A stretch of 64,000 nt of DNA from Brevundimonas sp. MF30-B. Lineage in GTDB: Bacteria > Pseudomonadota > Alphaproteobacteria > Caulobacterales > Caulobacteraceae. The position numbers and the translations under genes were made by a program. Positions 26,526 to 34,826 of the stretch are shown in pieces. A model generated the notes under the pieces. That model was not told the origin of the DNA. It was given only the letters and a program-made list of their open reading frames with translations, and did no database searches. Every line of letters begins with the position of its first letter. Position 1 is the first letter of the stretch. The stretch lies in NCBI RefSeq assembly GCF_004683885.1, contig NZ_CP038440.1:2328001-2392000 (forward strand), read 5' to 3'.

Positions 26526-26819
26526 TCAGCGGGACCAGATCAGGCTCTGTCCGCCTTCGATCTCGACTAAGGAGGCGTAGATCGGCGCCGGGAAGCTGGG
26601 ATCATCGAGCTTGACCGAGAGATAGTCGCGGTCCTGCTGGCTCCGGCGCTTCCAGGCCGCGCCGAACTCGGTCTGCCCGGCGAAGATCCGAAAGTCCGGG
26701 CCCTTGTCGTCGGTCTTCTCATTGGGCCGCAGAACCGCCGACTTGACGTTCAGGGTGAGGGTCTTGATCGACCCGGTGTAGCCGTCGCCTTGGGCGGTGA
26801 AGGTGCCGATGGTGGCCAT
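26526..26819 (-). CDS. DUF736 family protein
   Basis: From the ATG at 26819 a 97-residue DUF736 protein is read ([21 protein letters not shown], then [18 protein letters not shown] and [17 protein letters not shown]). The longer frame upstream is shadow. DUF736 proteins are small markers of alphaproteobacterial integrative and conjugative elements and plasmids; their function is unknown. It precedes ardC by 70 bp on the same strand. Confidence 0.92.
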   Translation of the reverse strand: MATIGTFTAQGDGYTGSIKTLTLNVKSAVLRPNEKTDDKGPDFRIFAGQTEFGAAWKRRSQQDRDYLSVKLDDPSFPAPIYASLVEIEGGQSLIWSR

Positions 26820-27439
26820 GTCAGTCTCTCCATTGCTTCGGGCCACGCCTGCCGCGGCCTCGATGGCGATCGGCGGACCGGGGCGCGGGCGGCGCGCAGG
26901 GAGAGCGAAGCGATCCCCCGCAGCGAAGCGGAGGACCGCGGCAAGAGACATTCTTGTCTCGCGAGGAAGGCCGTCAGGCCGGGGATGAAAGTCGCGTGAG
27001 CGGTTGCGCCAGCCGACCGGGTTTCGGTCAGATCCGCCCCTTCGAGAGGCCGCGCAGGCTGGCCCGCCCGAAGGTGAGACGCTGCGCCCCTCCTCAGCTC
27101 CAATCCGTCAGGCTTCCGCTCGGTCGCTCAAGCCCCGCCGCTGTCTCTGTCGCGCCGCCACAAGCAGGTCCGATCCGACGACAAGGGAGCGCAGCGGCGG
27201 TTCGCTCAGCCCCATAAGAGATGGCGCTGATGCCTGTGAGCCCCCCTGCCCGCACCGCGCGCCTCGAGCACAAGAACCGGCCCCAGCCATGGAAACGGGA
27301 GCCCCTCTGGTCGAGATCGACGGCGGGAGACATCCTGTCCGTTGACCACGACGATGGGGCTGGACACGCCGCTGAACCGTGCTAGATCGGCGGCAAGCTG
27401 CAACGGGGGGTTGCAGCGCGTGCACTCCCAGAGGAAGAG
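26820..27439. other. Gene-poor boundary region of the mobile element
   Basis: About 620 bp without a supportable gene. Frames here have no ribosome sites or family motifs. It likely contains the DUF736 promoter and the right end of the mobilizable element, but no att repeat or integrase remnant was identified. Confidence 0.35.
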
Positions 27440-27955
27440 TTGACCACCAAACCTATTATCGCCGCGTACGCGGCGGCGGCCCTGTGCGCCCTGGCGGCGC
27501 AGGTCCAAGCCCAGACGCCTACTCAAACCAACTCTCTGATGCTCGAAGCGAACATCGCCAAGGCCTCGGATCTGACGGGAGCTGAACTGGGCGTTGGCTG
27601 GCGGTTCAACGCAGGCAACTTCCATCTGACGCCGGCCATCGGCGCCCTCATCTACCAGGGCGACAACGACCGCTATCAAATCTACCAGCAGAGCAACGGG
27701 GCGCGCTGCCGCGACACGACCAATGGGCAGTATGCCCGCAGCGAGCTGTGCGACAGCACCGCGGCGGCGGCCTACGGGCGGATCGAAGCAACGGTGCACT
27801 GGCGCAATGTGGAGTTCGGCGCGGGATACCGGATTTCCGATATCGAAAGCGCTCCGTATGGGACCATCGCGCTGCGCGTCTCAGAGATGGTCGCCATCAA
27901 AGCCAACCTGGGCGAAGACTACATCGGGGCCGGCGTCTCGGTGAGGCGTTGGTGA
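27440..27955 (+). CDS. Exported beta-rich hypothetical protein (TTG start)
   Basis: 171 residues from a TTG preceded by AGAGGAAGAG. A signal peptide (AAALCALAAQVQAQ) leads to a small beta-strand-rich body (LGVGWRFNAGNFHLTPAIGALIY, ATVHWRNVEFGAGYRI) with two cysteines about ten residues apart. It resembles a small outer-membrane beta-barrel or periplasmic protein; the family is not recognised. The downstream Excalibur-protein gene starts in the stop (TGATG), so the two are coupled. Confidence 0.6.
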   Translation: MTTKPIIAAYAAAALCALAAQVQAQTPTQTNSLMLEANIAKASDLTGAELGVGWRFNAGNFHLTPAIGALIYQGDNDRYQIYQQSNGARCRDTTNGQYARSELCDSTAAAAYGRIEATVHWRNVEFGAGYRISDIESAPYGTIALRVSEMVAIKANLGEDYIGAGVSVRRW

Positions 27956-28281
27956 TGCGCACACTCAGCCTGCTGATCGCGACGGCCGCTTCGGTTCTGG
28001 CGGGGCCGGCCGTGGCCCACCCCGGCGGTCTCAACGCCGAGGGCTGCCACACCAACCGCAGGACCGGCGAGTATCATTGTCACCGCAGCAGCCGCTCATC
28101 CGCTGCACCCGCACGGCCCCAAGGCTTCACCAGCCGGCCGCCGGCCCAACGCGGTTCCGGCGCCTACGCCAACTGCGCGGCCGCTCGGGCGGCGGGCGCC
28201 GCCCCTGTCCGGCGCGGAGATCCCGGCTACGGACCCCACCTGGATCGTGACGGCGACGGCGTGGGTTGTGAGCGCGGCTGA
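27955..28281 (+). CDS. Exported Excalibur-domain (calcium-binding) protein
   Basis: The ATG at 27955 overlaps the preceding stop and gives 108 residues with a signal peptide (LLIATAASVLAGPAVA). A His/Cys segment (CHTNRRTGEYHCH) is followed by the Excalibur domain: YANCAAARAAGAAPVRRGDPGY and DRDGDGVGCE, whose DxDxDG loop binds calcium. Such domains occur on extracellular nucleases and surface proteins; here only the domain is present, with no nuclease part. Confidence 0.8.
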   Translation: MRTLSLLIATAASVLAGPAVAHPGGLNAEGCHTNRRTGEYHCHRSSRSSAAPARPQGFTSRPPAQRGSGAYANCAAARAAGAAPVRRGDPGYGPHLDRDGDGVGCERG

Positions 28282-28393
28282 GAACAAGGGCAACGGCCCA
28301 GCAGAGACCGCCACGTAGTTCCGAGCTTAGGAAACAGAGAAGCGGGATTTCCAGCCGCGTCGCAACCCGCTGACCTGCCGCCCAGCCCCCGGT

Positions 28394-28771
28394 TCACCGA
28401 GCCGCGAAGGTGAGCACTTCGACCTTGTTGCCATCTGGATCGCGCACAAACGCCGGGTAGTAATGCGGGTCGTACTCGGGCCGTAACCCAGGTTCGCCAT
28501 CCGCCGACCCGGCGTTCGCCAGAGCCGCGTGGAAGAAGCCATCGACGGCTGAACGCCGCTCCACCTCGAAAGCGACGTGGATGCCGTTGCCAGGCATAGC
28601 CATGCCGCCGTCGGCTGGGAGGTTCAAACTGAAGACGGTGATGCCCGCGCCGTAGCCGACCGCTTCATCGACCCTAAGCGTTTTGCTGAGCCCGACTTCT
28701 GGCATCACCGCGTCATAAAAGGCCTCGGCACGCGCCAAATCCGATGTTCCGAGGGAGACGTGATGGAGCAT
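28394..28771 (-). CDS. VOC-family (glyoxalase/bleomycin-resistance fold) protein
   Basis: 125 residues of one VOC domain: HHVSLGTSDLARAEAFYDAVM at the N-terminus (His metal-ligand position) and DPDGNKVEVLTF at the C-terminus (Glu ligand position). VOC proteins include glyoxalases, dioxygenases and antibiotic-binding proteins; nothing in the sequence or neighbours fixes the substrate. Length is normal for a single-module member. Confidence 0.88.
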   Translation of the reverse strand: MLHHVSLGTSDLARAEAFYDAVMPEVGLSKTLRVDEAVGYGAGITVFSLNLPADGGMAMPGNGIHVAFEVERRSAVDGFFHAALANAGSADGEPGLRPEYDPHYYPAFVRDPDGNKVEVLTFAAR

Positions 28772-29137
28772 GAGCCGAAAACCCCGCCCTCATCGCGCGG
28801 TTCCGGTAAGCGCCAGGAGCGGTCATCCACCGAGCGCCGAAAACACGACATTCAAGCGCGTTGCGAAGTTCGACTCTTCGGCCTGATGGCAGCCCGCCTT
28901 CGACGCCTCTCAGCGACCCGCCGCGCCGTGTTCAGCCGCAACCCACGCCACACCGTTCATCGCTTCAGGCCGCCGCGCCCCGGCAGATACGCGCCAGCCG
29001 CGCCTTGCCAGAGATTGCGCCGATGCTCTGCCGATTCCAGAGCTCGCGTCGGTGATCAGGACTGGTTTCCACCCTCTCAACCCGCGCAAAGTTCAGCCGC
29101 GCTGCTTGCCTAAACATGCGAGTCAAGGGCCCCTCAC
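28772..29137. other. Intergenic region between VOC and zinc-ribbon genes
   Basis: No gene is supported. The plus-strand frames here are antisense-type shadows without ribosome sites. No repeats stand out. Confidence 0.4.
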
Positions 29138-29416
29138 TCAGTCGAAAATGTCGAAGATGCTGTCGCGCTTCTTGCGCTTGTAGCGATCGTCGTGGTCGCG
29201 ATCGTAGCGGCGGGGTTCCTCATATCGAGCAGGCTGGGTCGGCATCGACAGTGACGAAGGACCGGCGGCACTCCCTTGAGAGGCGGCCATAAGGTTCTCA
29301 AGTTCGCCGCGGTCCAGCCAGACACCACGACACGTGGGGCACATGTCGAACTCCACGCCATTGCGCGAGATGGTCGTCATCGAGGCGTTATCGTTCGGGC
29401 AGAGCAGAAGCGGCAT
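29138..29416 (-). CDS. Zinc-ribbon (zf-TFIIB) protein
   Basis: 92 residues with the zf-TFIIB pattern: CPNDNASM at residues 6-13, then CPTCRGVWLDRGELENLM (the x-CxxC-x-G-x-WLD-x-GEL core), and a charged Arg/Asp-rich tail ending SIFDIFD. These are small zinc-binding proteins of unknown function often encoded near membrane-stress genes. It follows the BI-1 gene by 28 bp and is probably in the same transcript. Confidence 0.85.
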   Translation of the reverse strand: MPLLLCPNDNASMTTISRNGVEFDMCPTCRGVWLDRGELENLMAASQGSAAGPSSLSMPTQPARYEEPRRYDRDHDDRYKRKKRDSIFDIFD

Positions 29417-29444
29417 GTCTTGTCTCCGGAAAGAAGGCTGGCGA

Positions 29445-30191
29445 TCAGCGACGCTGGCCGAGGAAGACCAGCAGGAACTGGAACAGATTGATGAAGTCGA
29501 GGTAGAGGCTCAGCGCGCCGAAACTGGTGGCTGCGCCCATCGCCGCCCGGTCCCCACCGAGCTGGTGGTAGGTCAGCTTCAGCCGCTGGGTGTCGTACGC
29601 GGTCAGACCCGCGAAGATCAGGACACCGATGCCGCTGATCGCCAGCATCAGCATCGAGGATTGCAGGAAAATGTTGACCACACCGGCGATCAGCAGGCCG
29701 ATCACGCCCATGATCAGAAAGGTCCCGATCCCGCTCAGGTCGCGTTTTGTTGTGTAGCCGTAGAGGCTGAGTGCGCCAAAGGCGGTAGCCGTGATCAGGA
29801 AGGTGGAGGCCAGGCTCTGGCCTGTGTAACGCAGCGCCAGGGCACCGAGTGAAGCTCCGATCAGCGCCACGACCGACCAGTAAAGCAGGCTGGCCATTCG
29901 GGGCGAAGCGCTGCGGACCAGGAAGGCGGAGCCGAGCAGGAGCACCAGCGGGGCGAAGGCCAGCACCATGCCCACGGGCGTGTAGCCGGCCAGGCGCCCG
30001 TCGACGACGACGAACAGGGCGTCGCGGACTGGAGCCACGGACGCGGTCGCCCAGGCCAGACCGGCAGACACCACCAGGCCCAGGCCCATCTTGTTGTAAA
30101 CGCCGAGCATGAAGGCCCGCAGGCCGGCGTCGACTGCCATGTCGGGTCGGACCGACGGCCGATCTCGCAGGGTGGTGTTGAACTCGCTCAT
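29445..30191 (-). CDS. BI-1/YccA-family membrane protein
   Basis: 248 residues with seven membrane segments and the Bax-inhibitor-1/YccA family motifs (LRAFMLGVYNKMGLGLVVSAGLAWA near the start; AYDTQRLK near the end, the acidic pore region). Members modulate FtsH proteolysis or act as pH-sensitive calcium leak channels. The gene lies downstream of a 41-codon ORF whose promoter region holds the 76-bp conserved element at 30440-30515. Confidence 0.93.
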   Translation of the reverse strand: MSEFNTTLRDRPSVRPDMAVDAGLRAFMLGVYNKMGLGLVVSAGLAWATASVAPVRDALFVVVDGRLAGYTPVGMVLAFAPLVLLLGSAFLVRSASPRMASLLYWSVVALIGASLGALALRYTGQSLASTFLITATAFGALSLYGYTTKRDLSGIGTFLIMGVIGLLIAGVVNIFLQSSMLMLAISGIGVLIFAGLTAYDTQRLKLTYHQLGGDRAAMGAATSFGALSLYLDFINLFQFLLVFLGQRR

Positions 30192-30252
30192 CGCGAAAGG
30201 TCTCCTTCTCTCGGAAATCTCGGTCAGACGGGGACGTCGGCCGCCGCCGGCA

Positions 30253-30378
30253 TCAACGCCGGCTTCGTCCTGACCGGGCCAGGCGCACCATCCTGATGAG
30301 CTTTGTGAAGGCCTCCATTAGGCCCCACGCCAGGATCGTGCTGTACCGCCTCGTCGGGCGTGTCGAACGGGTCGTCAT
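30253..30378 (-). CDS. Small basic protein upstream of the BI-1 gene
   Basis: An ATG at 30378 with a good AAGAGGAGAGG Shine-Dalgarno opens a 41-residue protein (MTTRSTRPTRRYSTIL...RSGRSRR), basic and with a short hydrophobic patch (AWGLMEAFTKLIRMV). No family is known. It is the first gene after the conserved upstream element and ends 61 bp before BI-1, so it probably shares that transcript. Confidence 0.45.
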   Translation of the reverse strand: MTTRSTRPTRRYSTILAWGLMEAFTKLIRMVRLARSGRSRR

Positions 30379-30439
30379 CGTGCCTCTCCTCTTTGCAAAG
30401 GTGGGATCGGTGTGTGGATCGGGGGTGGTGGGAAGGACG

Positions 30440-30515
30440 GGACCCCGGCATCGAGCGCACTCGATGCGGTCCGACATCACGATCATCATGATCGTCAGAG
30501 GGGCCCGGGCCGCAA
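30440..30515 (-). repeat. Conserved 76-bp upstream element, copy A
   Basis: The segment is nearly identical to 32305-32380 (about five to six differences in 76). On the minus strand it begins TTGCGGCCCGGGCCCCTCTG and contains a CGATCA/TGATCG dyad and a GCATCGAG/CTCGATGC dyad. The loop of the first dyad differs between copies while the arms are kept. It ends 62 bp before the small-protein start. Confidence 0.75.
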
Positions 30516-30593
30516 TGCAAACTTGCGGCACCGCGGCCCTGCAGACCAATGAGTTTCGGTGATGCTCGCGATAACGCCGGCCAATCCGACACG

Positions 30594-31190
30594 CTATGTT
30601 GTCCGGAGCTCGCCGGAGCCGATGTCGAACCGCCAGGCCGAAAGCGCCAGATGGCCCGACTTCTCGCCTTCCCTTATCCATGGGAAGGTCCGCAGATTGC
30701 TCAAGGAGAGACTGAGGACAGCCGCCTCCACCGCTGTTTCCAACGCCTCTCCCGACCCCTGCTCGGGCATCGGCCACATCACGGGTTCAGCGATGTCCAT
30801 CCAGGGACCGAGGAAGTCCTGAGCGTTGCGAAGCGGCCCATGGATCATGGCATGAATGCCGTCGCAGCCGGCATGGCCAAGCACCACGATCCGGCGGACC
30901 TTCAGGATCTTGACCGCATACTCCAGCGCCGCGCTCGTCCCGTGACACCCGCCGTCGGGGGCGTAGGGCGGAACAAGACCCGCGACGTTGCGGATGACGA
31001 ACAGGTCGCCCGGCTCTGCGTCGAATATGGTCTGAGGATCGATCCTCGCGTCGGAGCAGGCGATGACGGCCGTGCCGGGCTGCTGACGTCGCCGCGCGAG
31101 TTCGGCATAGCGCTGCGCCTGGTCGGGCCACACCGCGTTTCGGAAGCGGTGATAGCCCGCGATCAGCGGATCGTCGGAACGGACCGTCAT
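30594..31190 (-). CDS. Beta-class carbonic anhydrase
   Basis: The ATG at 31190 gives 198 residues; the longer frame upstream has no support. It has the zinc-site motifs of beta carbonic anhydrases: ACSDAR (C45, D47, R49) and HAGC (H106, C109), plus GDLFVIRNVAG. It interconverts CO2 and bicarbonate in the cytoplasm. An SbtA-like bicarbonate permease gene lies about 3.6 kb away. Its own promoter must be in the 294-bp gap after the TerB gene. Confidence 0.93.
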   Translation of the reverse strand: MTVRSDDPLIAGYHRFRNAVWPDQAQRYAELARRRQQPGTAVIACSDARIDPQTIFDAEPGDLFVIRNVAGLVPPYAPDGGCHGTSAALEYAVKILKVRRIVVLGHAGCDGIHAMIHGPLRNAQDFLGPWMDIAEPVMWPMPEQGSGEALETAVEAAVLSLSLSNLRTFPWIREGEKSGHLALSAWRFDIGSGELRTT

Positions 31191-31484
31191 AACGCAGCCG
31201 GCCGCTGATGGATCATACGCGTGCGCCGGTAGCCGCGCGGGCCATGACGGGCTGCGCCGGTGAGCGCCTTTCGGATCACGGGGTGCAAGACCGGTCGCTC
31301 GCTCAAACGCGGATGTCGAAGGTCTGGCGACTGGGTCGGCGAAGCGCGGCGTCATCGCGGATGGCCCCCGGCGGCTCCACCGGACGATCCGTGGGCGTGC
31401 TTTGATGCGACGCCACACGACCGGTCATCTGGGAGAGCTGAAGCGCCCAGGCGTATGCGGCGGGATTGGAGGATGCGCCGACCT

Positions 31485-31955
31485 TCATTGCGACACCCCT
31501 TCCTTCGCCATCAGGTCGAGGGATGCCGGGTCGACGTCGAGGAGCGCGCAAAGCCGCAAGACCACAGCCCGCTCCTCGGCATCAAAGCCTCCGTCGGCCT
31601 CAGCGACGGCGCAGGCGGTCTCGATCAAGGCGCGAGAGGGACCGGACTGGCCCCGCAGACGTGAGACGGCAACCTCAGCCGTCGCCTCGCCGTCTTCCAG
31701 ATCCCGATCGAAGCGCAGATTCAGCGCCTCGAACAGGACAAGCACGTCGTCGACGCCGAAGAAGGCGATGGTCGGAGAGGTACGCATCCGGTCGATCATG
31801 CGCTTGCGTTCGTCCGGTGTGACCCAGCCGTCGGCCTGGGCCACCATGGCGCAGCCGGCGACGACGGCGTCCATCTGAACGACGTCGCCCGGCGTCCAGA
31901 CGTCGTCCGGGTCGATCGAGGCGCGACGGCGCAAGAGTTTGTAGGGTCTAGTCAT
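31485..31955 (-). CDS. TerB-family tellurite-resistance-like protein
   Basis: From the ATG at 31955 (GAGGTCCCT Shine-Dalgarno) 156 residues are read. The helical domain has the TerB/DjlA pattern: MDAVVAGCAMVAQADGWVTPDERKRMIDRM and ALIETACAVAEADGGFDAEERAVVLRL, each with a conserved acidic DG metal-binding loop. TerB proteins act at the membrane in stress and tellurite responses. The gene follows the DUF465 gene by 94 bp. Confidence 0.88.
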   Translation of the reverse strand: MTRPYKLLRRRASIDPDDVWTPGDVVQMDAVVAGCAMVAQADGWVTPDERKRMIDRMRTSPTIAFFGVDDVLVLFEALNLRFDRDLEDGEATAEVAVSRLRGQSGPSRALIETACAVAEADGGFDAEERAVVLRLCALLDVDPASLDLMAKEGVSQ

Positions 31956-32049
31956 AGGGACCTCACAGGGGGGTCGCCGGCGGGCGGCGACGCTTGTTGA
32001 TGTCAAAGAGCCGGTCGGCGACCGGGCGGGCCGCCGCCCGCGGCGGCGG

Positions 32050-32235
32050 TCAGCGCGACTGAGACGTCGTCTGACGACCCTCGATCGCGGCGAGCCGGTC
32101 CTTGATGACCAGCTTCTTCTTCTTGATGCCCGCAACGGTCCGGTCGTCAGGACGCAGTCGCGCCCGCTCGTCGTTCAAGGCCATTTCCAGCAGGGAATGA
32201 TATCCCTTCAGCCGGCGCATCAACACGATAGACAT
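32050..32235 (-). CDS. DUF465 (YdcH-like) small protein
   Basis: 61 residues matching the DUF465 pattern: LKGYHSLLEMALNDERARLRPDDRTVAGIKKKKLVIKDRLA. These short helical-hairpin proteins are of unknown function. The start has an AGAAGGAGTGG ribosome site. It is the first gene after copy B of the conserved upstream element and probably co-transcribed with terB. Confidence 0.85.
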   Translation of the reverse strand: MSIVLMRRLKGYHSLLEMALNDERARLRPDDRTVAGIKKKKLVIKDRLAAIEGRQTTSQSR

Positions 32236-32304
32236 GGAGCCACTCCTTCTCTGAAGGGGCGCGCTCGACGCCGAAGCCGTCGGTTCGATGGGGGATAAAC
32301 AGCC

Positions 32305-32380
32305 GGACCCCGTCATCGAGCGCACCCGATGCGATCCGACATCACGATCACCTTGATCGTCAGAGGGGCCCGGGCCGCAA
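32305..32380 (-). repeat. Conserved 76-bp upstream element, copy B
   Basis: This copy ends 70 bp before the DUF465 start and matches copy A at 30440-30515, including the CGATCA/TGATCG dyad with a different loop. Its placement relative to a start codon is the same as copy A's, so it is read as a shared promoter or operator. Confidence 0.75.
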
Positions 32381-32635
32381 AGTCACGCTGCTCGACGGAC
32401 GCGAAACACGCCAATAAGAAGTGCTTATGCGCTCAATGAGTGAGTATTATGGAATGGACACAAAGTCACAGACTGGATTTTAACAGACTGCAATTGACCC
32501 GGTACCCAGGACAGCCGAACCTCTTGATGACCGTCACTGGATTGGCGAACGCGAAGTCTGTCTAGGCGCCATCAATAGCTGCGACAGGTGTTGACGCGGC
32601 TCGACTCTAACGTCATTAGCGCACCCTCCACGGGT

Positions 32636-32679
32636 CCGGGCCCCTCTGGCAGCCGAGGCGTCGGTTGCGATGTCGGATC
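32636..32679 (+). repeat. Divergent third copy of the conserved upstream element, facing terC
   Basis: On the plus strand CCGGGCCCCTCTG and GATGTCGGATC occur 20 bp apart, against 17 bp in copies A and B on the minus strand. The centre is not conserved. It lies 54 bp before the chosen terC start and argues against the ATG at 32670, which falls inside the element. Confidence 0.6.
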
Positions 32680-32732
32680 CCCGCATGGATCGCGCAACGC
32701 AGCGCCTTTTTTTCATTCTTCGGGGGTGCGGG

Positions 32733-33812
32733 ATGTTCGAGTCCCTTCCATTTCTTGCCGCGACATATGTCGGTCAGCCGATCTGGCTCTGGATCGCCTT
32801 TCTGGCCTTCATCGGCTTTTTGCTGTGGATCGACCTTGGGGTCGTGAACAACAAGGACGGGGTCGTCTCGGCCAAGAAGTCTGCGGCGATGTGGGCGTCT
32901 TTCGCCTCGATCGCCGTCGCCTTCGGCGCCTATGTCTATTTCGTGTACGAGCCCGATCCGCGCTACTACATGAGCCCTGAAAATCTCAATCAGCAGGCGG
33001 TGCTTCAGTATTTCACCGGCTACCTGCTGGAAACGGCGCTGGCGTTCGACAACATCTTCGTCATCGGGATGATCTTCACCTTTTTCGCGGTCCCCCGTCA
33101 CTATCAGCACCGCGTGCTGTTCTGGGGGATCATGGGGGCGATCGTCTTCCGGGCGATCTTCATCTCGCTCGGCGCCGCGATCGTGAACGAGTTCACCTGG
33201 GTACTCTTCATCTTCGCCGCCTTTCTGATCTTCACCGGCTGGAAGATGATTTTCGGCGGCGATCATGAGATGGATCTCAATCAGAACCCGGTCCTGAAAT
33301 TCCTCAGGAAGCGGATGCGGATCACCGAAACCATCGACAACCACAACTTCTTTGTGAAACGGCCCGACCCCAAGGGCACGGGCCGGCTCGTCCTGTTCGC
33401 GACCCCCCTGTTCCTAGCCCTGGTCATGGTCGAGGTGGTTGACGTCATCTTCGCGGTTGATTCCGTGCCGGCGATCTTCGCGGTCACGAAAGATCCCTTC
33501 ATCGTCTACACGTCCAACATCTTCGCGATCCTGGGCCTGCGGTCGATGTATTTCATGCTCGCTGAGGCCGTCGCCCGGTTCAAATATCTGAAGTACGGCC
33601 TGTCGATGGTGCTGGTGCTGATCGGGGTCAAGATCATCTGGAACTTCGGCCTCTACAAGGCCTGGAAGGACCTGACGGGCGAGGCCCTGGTGCCGTATCT
33701 CGAGCCCCAGTGGTCCCTGATCGCGACCCTCGCCCTGATCGGTGGCTCGATGCTCTACTCGTGGATCAAGACCCGCGACGCAGACGGTCGTCCCAACCGC
33801 CCGGCGCATTGA
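32733..33812 (+). CDS. TerC-family integral membrane protein
   Basis: The start chosen is the ATG at 32733 (MFESLPFLAATYVGQPIWLW), 359 residues; the upstream ATG at 32670 lies in the regulatory element. Eight to nine membrane segments carry the TerC motifs ETALAFDNIFVI and EVVDVIFAVDSVPAIFAVT, with membrane-embedded acidic residues. TerC/Alx proteins export manganese or act in tellurite, pH and membrane-protein stress. It is divergent from the DUF465-terB unit and shares its upstream element. Confidence 0.94.
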   Translation: MFESLPFLAATYVGQPIWLWIAFLAFIGFLLWIDLGVVNNKDGVVSAKKSAAMWASFASIAVAFGAYVYFVYEPDPRYYMSPENLNQQAVLQYFTGYLLETALAFDNIFVIGMIFTFFAVPRHYQHRVLFWGIMGAIVFRAIFISLGAAIVNEFTWVLFIFAAFLIFTGWKMIFGGDHEMDLNQNPVLKFLRKRMRITETIDNHNFFVKRPDPKGTGRLVLFATPLFLALVMVEVVDVIFAVDSVPAIFAVTKDPFIVYTSNIFAILGLRSMYFMLAEAVARFKYLKYGLSMVLVLIGVKIIWNFGLYKAWKDLTGEALVPYLEPQWSLIATLALIGGSMLYSWIKTRDADGRPNRPAH

Positions 33813-33823
33813 GGTAGCCCGTC

Positions 33824-33846
33824 GGGGTCGGGATCGTCCCGGCCCC
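33824..33846. terminator. Terminator between terC and LysR genes
   Basis: A 10-bp stem, GGGGTCGGGA with TCCCGGCCCC (one wobble pair, 3-nt loop), lies in the 46-bp convergent gap, 11 bp after the terC stop. Confidence 0.55.
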
Positions 33847-33858
33847 GATAGAGCCGCG

Positions 33859-34755
33859 TCATGACGCCGATGGGCCCCGCTCCAGGGCGCGAAGAACCTC
33901 CTGCGCCAGCAACTCGGCCGGGCCACCCATGGCACGCGTGGACACCAGGGCGATCTCGCTGTCGCTAAGTGGCGGCAGGGGCTCGCGCAGAACGGTCAGG
34001 TCCCGCGGTGCCATGGCGGCCGGTAGGACCCCGACCCCAAGCCCGGCTCTCAGAGCCGCCATCTGGCCCGCGAGACTGGGCGAGGTGAAGGAGGCGCGAA
34101 ACGCCAGGCCGGCCGCCTCCAGAGCCCCGAGCGCCCGCTTGCGATAGATGTCCGGCGCGGGAGCGATGATCAGGGGCAAGGGCGAGGCCTCGAGGATCGA
34201 GGGGGCCAACGCGACCCAGACCAGTGGCTCGCTCCAGACCCGGACACCCAGTTCAGGCCCGACCGGTTCACGCTTGATCAGGGCGAGATCGAGCAGCCCG
34301 CGCGACATCTGGTCGAGCAGGTTGGCCGTGTAATCGCACGTCACTGCCAGCTTGATGCGCGGATGGCTGCGCGCGAACGCACCTAGAATGCCCGGCAGAT
34401 GCATGGTCGCGATGTCCTCAGGTGCGCCGAAGCGCACCTCGCCCTCGAGATCGCCGTCGCCCAGGGTCGCGACGATTTCGTCGTTCAGCCTCAGCAGGTG
34501 GCGCGCCTGTGGCAGCAGCCCGGCTCCCTCGGTGGTCAGTGCGAGATCCTTGCCGCCTCTCGCCAGAAGCGGGGAGCGCAACTGATCCTCCAGTCGGCGG
34601 ATCTGCAGACTGATCGCGGGCTGCGTGCGTCCCAGCAGCGCCGCCGCCCGGGTGAAACTCCCGGTCTCCACCACGGTCACGAAAGCCCGCAGAAGGTCCA
34701 GGTCGAGGTTGACCAGTCGTGACGGCACCGCATGAGCCTTGGTTATGGGTCGCAT
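33859..34755 (-). CDS. LysR-type transcriptional regulator
   Basis: 298 residues: an N-terminal winged helix (LDLLRAFVTVVETGSFTRAAALLGRTQPAISLQIRRLEDQL) and a C-terminal effector-binding domain. It is divergent from an SbtA-like permease gene with 70 bp between starts, the usual LTTR arrangement, so it probably controls that gene in response to inorganic carbon or a related metabolite. The first methionine may be too far upstream; a GTG at 34728 is an alternative. Confidence 0.93.
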   Translation of the reverse strand: MRPITKAHAVPSRLVNLDLDLLRAFVTVVETGSFTRAAALLGRTQPAISLQIRRLEDQLRSPLLARGGKDLALTTEGAGLLPQARHLLRLNDEIVATLGDGDLEGEVRFGAPEDIATMHLPGILGAFARSHPRIKLAVTCDYTANLLDQMSRGLLDLALIKREPVGPELGVRVWSEPLVWVALAPSILEASPLPLIIAPAPDIYRKRALGALEAAGLAFRASFTSPSLAGQMAALRAGLGVGVLPAAMAPRDLTVLREPLPPLSDSEIALVSTRAMGGPAELLAQEVLRALERGPSAS

Positions 34756-34826
34756 AAGATCAATAAACTGGCGTGGTGAATTCGTCGAGGTCAGAGGAAG
34801 CGACCCTTGGAACCTTTCGAGTCCTC

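Larger units (their letters stand above)
32236..32732. other. Divergent promoter region between DUF465 and terC
   Basis: About 500 bp with no gene except the shadow frame at 32670. It contains copies B and C of the conserved element. An AT-rich stretch near 32400-32500 suggests promoters. Confidence 0.45.

Noticed and set aside
32670..32732. Upstream ATG for terC
   Set aside because: It lies inside the third copy of the conserved upstream element and gives a basic, non-family N-terminus.
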